A DNA stretch of 9,044 bases from NCBI GenBank assembly GCA_035500675.1, contig DATJXA010000125.1:1-9044 (forward strand), written 5' to 3'. This document shows, in pieces, positions 6,580-9,044 of the stretch. Below the pieces are notes generated by a model, which saw only the letters and a list, made by a program, of their open reading frames with translations, had not been told where the DNA came from and made no database searches. Position numbers and translations under genes: made by a program. The stretch's first letter is position 1; each line of letters starts with the position of its first letter. The stretch is from JAGVPT01 sp035500675 (lineage in GTDB: Bacteria > Bacteroidota > Ignavibacteria > UBA10030 > UBA8401).

Positions 6580-6604
6580 GAATAAATCGAATTTTCCCTA
6601 TATT
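6576..6604 (+). promoter_or_regulatory. mnmA promoter, predicted leaderless start
   Basis: TTGAGA (6576-6581), a 17-base spacer and TATATT (6599-6604) form a sigma-70-type promoter matching 4/6 and 5/6. The -10 ends only 7 bases before the ATG at 6612, where transcription would normally begin, so the message would have little or no 5' leader. In agreement, no Shine-Dalgarno sequence precedes the ATG. The spacer and TATATT match the promoter found upstream of the DUF4835 gene. Confidence 0.55.
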
Positions 6605-6611
6605 GAACATC

Positions 6612-7739
6612 ATGAGTAGTAAAGAGAAAAAAAGAACCGTCGTTGTAGGAATGAGCGGAGGAGTCGATTCGTCGGTGGCGGCTGCGCTGCTTGTCGAGCA
6701 GGGCTATGACGTCATCGGCATTACGATCAAGACATTCAATTACGACGATGTCGGAGGGAATGACGAGAACGAAAAGAGCTGTTGTTCGCTCGACGGCATC
6801 AACGACGCTCGCATGGTCGCAGCGAAGCTCGGCATTCCCCACTACGTGCTCGATTTCTCCGAAGTGTTCGGCGCTCAGGTCATCGATAATTTTGTAGACG
6901 AATACCTGCACGGACGCACGCCCAACCCGTGCGTCATCTGCAACAGGAAGATCAAATGGGAGGAGATGATCCGCAAGGGCACAATGCTTGGAGCCGAGTA
7001 TGTCGCGACGGGCCACTATGCGCGCGTACGAAAGGATGCTTCGACCCTCCGTTACGTCATTTCCAAGGGGCGAGATGAGCAGAAGGATCAGTCGTACGCT
7101 TTGTGGGGATTGACCCAGGATTCCCTTCGCCGAACTATTTTTCCGTTAGCGGAGATGACAAAGACCGAGTCCCGCGCTGCAGCAGAAAGGTTTGGCCTTC
7201 GGACTGCTGCAAAAGGGGAGAGCTATGAAATCTGCTTTGTCACCGACAACAATTACGAACGCTTTCTCAAGCACAAGCTCCCAGACCTCGAAACATCTGT
7301 CGGGAGCGGTGACATTGTTATGGAAGGGAAGACGATCGGAAAGCACAAAGGTTTTCCGTTTTATACGATCGGCCAACGCAAGGGACTGGGTGTAGCTCTT
7401 CCGGAACCGATTTACGTTACCGGCATCAACTATAAGGAGAACGTGATCACCGTCGGATACGAGGATGCGCTTCTTCATACTGCGTTGACGGCATCGAAGC
7501 TGAATCTTATCAAATACGATCACCTTCGCGACGGAAAACGGCTTACGGTAAAAATCCGTTACAAGGATGTCGACGAGCCTGCGCTCGTAACGCAGCTTGA
7601 CGGCGAGGGTGACGGAGAAGGGGTCGTGCGCGTGCAGTTTGATGGTCCCAAACGTTCCATCACGCCCGGCCAATCAGTCGTCTTTTATGAAGGGGACGAT
7701 CTCGTCGGCGGAGCCGTCATCGAAGCGGTCGATCGTTGA
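6612..7739 (+). CDS. mnmA: tRNA-specific 2-thiouridylase MnmA
   Basis: A 375-residue protein of normal family length. MnmA activates C2 of uridine-34 in tRNA-Lys, -Glu and -Gln with ATP and inserts sulfur relayed from a cysteine desulfurase, giving s2U at the wobble position in the cytoplasm. The sequence shows the PP-loop SGGVDS at residues 15-20, a CCSLDGINDAR segment, the PNPC motif with the first catalytic cysteine at 107, KDQSYALWGL from 158, and the second catalytic cysteine at 208 in YEICFV, followed by the conserved IGQRKGLG and a C-terminal beta-barrel domain (PGQSVVFY near the end). The start is ATG 6612; the open frame back to TTG 6507 lies in an insertion element and is rejected. 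The promoter abuts the ATG. A hairpin terminator follows the stop, so it appears to be a single-gene unit. No key residue is missing. Confidence 0.97.
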   Translation: MSSKEKKRTVVVGMSGGVDSSVAAALLVEQGYDVIGITIKTFNYDDVGGNDENEKSCCSLDGINDARMVAAKLGIPHYVLDFSEVFGAQVIDNFVDEYLHGRTPNPCVICNRKIKWEEMIRKGTMLGAEYVATGHYARVRKDASTLRYVISKGRDEQKDQSYALWGLTQDSLRRTIFPLAEMTKTESRAAAERFGLRTAAKGESYEICFVTDNNYERFLKHKLPDLETSVGSGDIVMEGKTIGKHKGFPFYTIGQRKGLGVALPEPIYVTGINYKENVITVGYEDALLHTALTASKLNLIKYDHLRDGKRLTVKIRYKDVDEPALVTQLDGEGDGEGVVRVQFDGPKRSITPGQSVVFYEGDDLVGGAVIEAVDR

Positions 7740-7768
7740 TCGTCCCATATATGAGTTTTCCACACAAC

Positions 7769-7793
7769 GGGCGAAGTGTATCTCGCCTTTTTT
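7769..7793 (+). terminator. Rho-independent terminator after mnmA
   Basis: GGCGA (7770-7774) pairs with TCGCC (7783-7787) across an 8-base loop, and six Ts follow at 7788-7793, with a further T-rich run to 7805. The stem is short but GC-rich and correctly placed, 30 bases past the mnmA stop and before the next gene. Confidence 0.65.
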
Positions 7794-7822
7794 ATTTCTT
7801 TTTTTCGAAACGGAATTGACGG

Positions 7823-8713
7823 ATGAAAACTTCACTCGGTTTTGTTGGATTGGGCTTGATGGGAACTCCGATGGTCAAGCGCTTGCTCGCCGGCGGGTTC
7901 CATGTGTCGGTATTTAATCGCACCAAAGCAAAGGCGGACGAAGTTGTTGAGCTCGGCGCCCGTTGGTGCTCGTCCCCCGAAGAGGTGGCTGCAGAAGCGG
8001 AGGTTGTGTTTTCAATGGTCTCTAATTCGGAGGCGCTTCTTTCGATTGCGATTGAAAACCACGGGATACTTCACGGCTTACGAAGAGAAAAGGTTCACGT
8101 TGATTGCAGCACGGTTTCCCCGGCAATGACGCGCCGCCTCGGAGCCGAATACAAAAAACATGGCCGCTCTTTTCTCCATTCTCCCGTCTTAGGCAGTGTG
8201 CCACAAGCGGCCGACGGTTCCCTTCTACTATTTACCGGAGGCGATCAGTCGGCTTTCACTCTCGCCGCACCGGCGTTGAACGTTCTCGGCAGTAAGATAT
8301 GGCGCTTCGACAACCCGGAACAAGCGTCCCATGCTAAATTGTTGTGCAACCTTTTTATTGCCGGCATGGCAACGACGCTCGCCCAAGCGCTGGTCTTTGC
8401 CGAGAAAGCGGATGTTGACCCCTCCACGCTTCTTGACATCATCGCGCACTCATCCCTTAACGCCCCCACATACCAGACAAAAGGAAAATCTATCCTTGAA
8501 CGAAATTTTACTCCCCGTTTTTATGCGGAGCATTTGTTAAAGGATATCAACCTCATTCTTGACGCGGCTGCTGCGGCGAAAGTCTCCCTTCCGACGGTTC
8601 CACCCGCTCAGCAATTGTTCTCGGAAACCGTGAAATCCGGTTTTGGCCGTGAGGATTACTCCGCTGTGGTGAAGATCATTGAAGCAATGGCCGGCATAGG
8701 CGGGAAGAAATAA
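7823..8713 (+). CDS. NAD(P)-dependent beta-hydroxyacid dehydrogenase (3-hydroxyisobutyrate dehydrogenase / GLYR superfamily)
   Basis: A 296-residue cytoplasmic oxidoreductase of standard length. The N-terminal Rossmann fold carries GFVGLGLMG (residues 6-14, G-x-G-x-x-G at 9, 11 and 14). The superfamily substrate motif DCSTVSP is at 94-100, and the catalytic lysine is Lys172 with Asn176 in HAKLLCN, at the start of the helical C-terminal domain. The second substrate loop reads PVLGSVPQAADG (about 121-132) rather than the SGG-x-x-GA-x-x-G of true 3-hydroxyisobutyrate dehydrogenases, and is nearer the SGS-x-x-PAEDG seen in glyoxylate/succinic-semialdehyde reductases. The substrate is therefore open. 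Arg34 of the FNRTKAK turn suggests possible NADPH use. ATG 7823 is chosen because it sits just before the Rossmann strand; the preceding Shine-Dalgarno is weak. A same-strand acyl-CoA carboxylase gene starts 178 bases downstream. Confidence 0.9.
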   Translation: MKTSLGFVGLGLMGTPMVKRLLAGGFHVSVFNRTKAKADEVVELGARWCSSPEEVAAEAEVVFSMVSNSEALLSIAIENHGILHGLRREKVHVDCSTVSPAMTRRLGAEYKKHGRSFLHSPVLGSVPQAADGSLLLFTGGDQSAFTLAAPALNVLGSKIWRFDNPEQASHAKLLCNLFIAGMATTLAQALVFAEKADVDPSTLLDIIAHSSLNAPTYQTKGKSILERNFTPRFYAEHLLKDINLILDAAAAAKVSLPTVPPAQQLFSETVKSGFGREDYSAVVKIIEAMAGIGGKK

Positions 8714-8879
8714 ATCTCTTTAAAACTACGCAGGGAAATAGTATCTTTGCCATAGCCAGCGAACGATGAGATTGTTAAGATTGCAGACCCGAGCGGCTCG
8801 ATAATTTTCAAACGGATCAGGTGAGCGGTGCAGCTTTTTCTTCGGATGCGTCATCCTCTTGCGAGCTCGTTTCTTTAAC

Positions 8880-8885
8880 AAGGAG
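8880..8885 (+). promoter_or_regulatory. Strong ribosome-binding site for the carboxylase gene
   Basis: AAGGAG lies 6 bases before ATG 8892. It fixes that start and contrasts with mnmA, which has none. The rest of the gap 8714-8879 shows no convincing promoter or terminator; a CGAG-CGG-CTCG hairpin at about 8791-8801 followed by ATAATTTT is too weak to call. Confidence 0.75.
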
Positions 8886-8891
8886 ACCCTT

Positions 8892-9044
8892 ATGTCGTCG
8901 GACAAAATTAAAGCGCTTCACGAGAAGAAATCGGCCTCGTTGCTCGGCGGCGGGGCGCAGCGGATAGAGGACCAGCACAAGAAAGGGAAACTCACGGCGC
9001 GTGAGCGGCTCGATCTGTTGATCGATGAAGGGTCGTTCGAGGAG
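8892..9044 (+). CDS. Acyl-CoA carboxylase carboxyltransferase subunit (propionyl-/methylmalonyl-CoA type), 5' part only
   Basis: Fifty-one N-terminal residues are visible before the window ends. The opening KIKALHEKKSASLLGGG, then the KKGKLTARERLDLLIDEGSF block, is the signature beginning of the biotin-dependent carboxyltransferase family that includes propionyl-CoA carboxylase beta (PccB) and the alpha subunit of methylmalonyl-CoA decarboxylase (MmdA). The family transfers a carboxyl group between carboxybiotin and an acyl-CoA, here most likely propionyl-CoA/methylmalonyl-CoA. N-terminal residues alone do not separate the carboxylase from the sodium-pumping decarboxylase; the downstream partners (a biotin carboxylase, or small membrane and biotin-carrier subunits) would. 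The start is fixed by AAGGAG. No gene symbol is given for that reason. Confidence 0.9.
   Translation, partial: MSSDKIKALHEKKSASLLGGGAQRIEDQHKKGKLTARERLDLLIDEGSFEE

Larger units (their letters stand above)
6243..6611. other. 369-bp intergenic tract made of two adjacent inverted-repeat elements
   Basis: The stretch between the HHH-barrel gene and mnmA holds no credible gene. From left to right it contains about 60 bases with no recognised signal, an imperfect inverted-repeat element (6305-6424), an insertion-like element with target duplication (6440-6571) and the mnmA promoter (6576-6604). The frame of mnmA stays open back to a TTG at 6507, inside the second element, but this is fortuitous: the 35 added residues are not part of the MnmA family and the ATG at 6612 gives the family's usual start. 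Confidence 0.8.

Noticed and set aside
6507..6611. N-terminal extension of MnmA from a TTG start at 6507
   Set aside because: The added 35 codons run through the right half of the insertion element and its target duplication, do not resemble MnmA, and lie upstream of the best promoter. ATG 6612 gives the family's normal start.
7146..7673. Long minus-strand open frame antisense to mnmA
   Set aside because: It lies entirely within a strongly conserved gene and its translation has no family resemblance.
8791..8810. Terminator after the dehydrogenase gene (CGAG-CGG-CTCG then ATAATTTT)
   Set aside because: The four-base-pair stem and interrupted T-run are too weak to support a call.
8766..8883. 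Short open frames (12 codons from ATG 8766; 10 codons from ATG 8847) ahead of the carboxylase gene
   Set aside because: No ribosome-binding sites, no attenuator-like hairpins with T-runs, and no run of one amino acid that would mark a leader peptide.
1..9044. CRISPR arrays, tRNA or rRNA genes
   Set aside because: No regularly spaced direct repeats, cloverleaf-like segments or conserved rRNA stretches were seen on either strand.

Overview
The window reads as chromosomal DNA of a member of the Bacteroidota/FCB group, most plausibly one of the deep-branching Ignavibacteria-, Kapabacteria- or Kryptonia-like lineages. Three things point there: a DUF4835 (PorD-type, type IX secretion-associated) gene, a PorV/PorQ-like outer-membrane barrel, and a helix-hairpin-helix protein fused to a large outer-membrane barrel of the kind common in Bacteroidota. 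GC content is roughly balanced and coding is dense. The lineage assignment is inference; no rRNA, tRNA or CRISPR array was seen.

Layout. (1) 1-402: 3' end of a radical SAM gene of the TatD-associated type. (2) 432-2444 (+): exported protein with HEAT repeats and a C-terminal cyclophilin domain. (3) 2458-3348 (-): DUF4835/PorD-like secreted protein, convergent with gene 2 and head-to-head with gene 4. (4) 3347-4249 and 4257-6242 (+): a two-gene unit for a small PorV/PorQ-like barrel and a ComEA-type HHH plus outer-membrane barrel protein. (5) 6243-6611: a 369-bp non-coding stretch with two adjacent inverted-repeat elements. One (6440-6571) is a convincing MITE-like insertion with 14/16 terminal inverted repeats and a perfect 8-bp target duplication. 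The other (6305-6424) looks like joined ends of an insertion sequence. (6) 6612-7739 (+): mnmA, tRNA 2-thiouridylase, apparently expressed from a promoter so close to the ATG that the message may be leaderless. (7) 7823-8713 (+): NAD(P)-dependent beta-hydroxyacid dehydrogenase. (8) 8892-end (+): start of an acyl-CoA (propionyl-/methylmalonyl-CoA) carboxylase beta/alpha-type carboxyltransferase subunit.

Functional picture. The stretch 432-6242 is almost wholly cell-envelope biology: an exported proline isomerase, a T9SS-associated protein and two outer-membrane barrels, one carrying a potential DNA-binding domain on its periplasmic side. The stretch 6612-9044 is housekeeping (tRNA modification, small-acid and acyl-CoA metabolism). 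The mobile-element tract at 6243-6611 separates the two blocks. The observations most worth following are the pair of inverted-repeat elements with the target duplication that abuts the mnmA promoter, and the HHH-barrel operon driven from a compact divergent start region.
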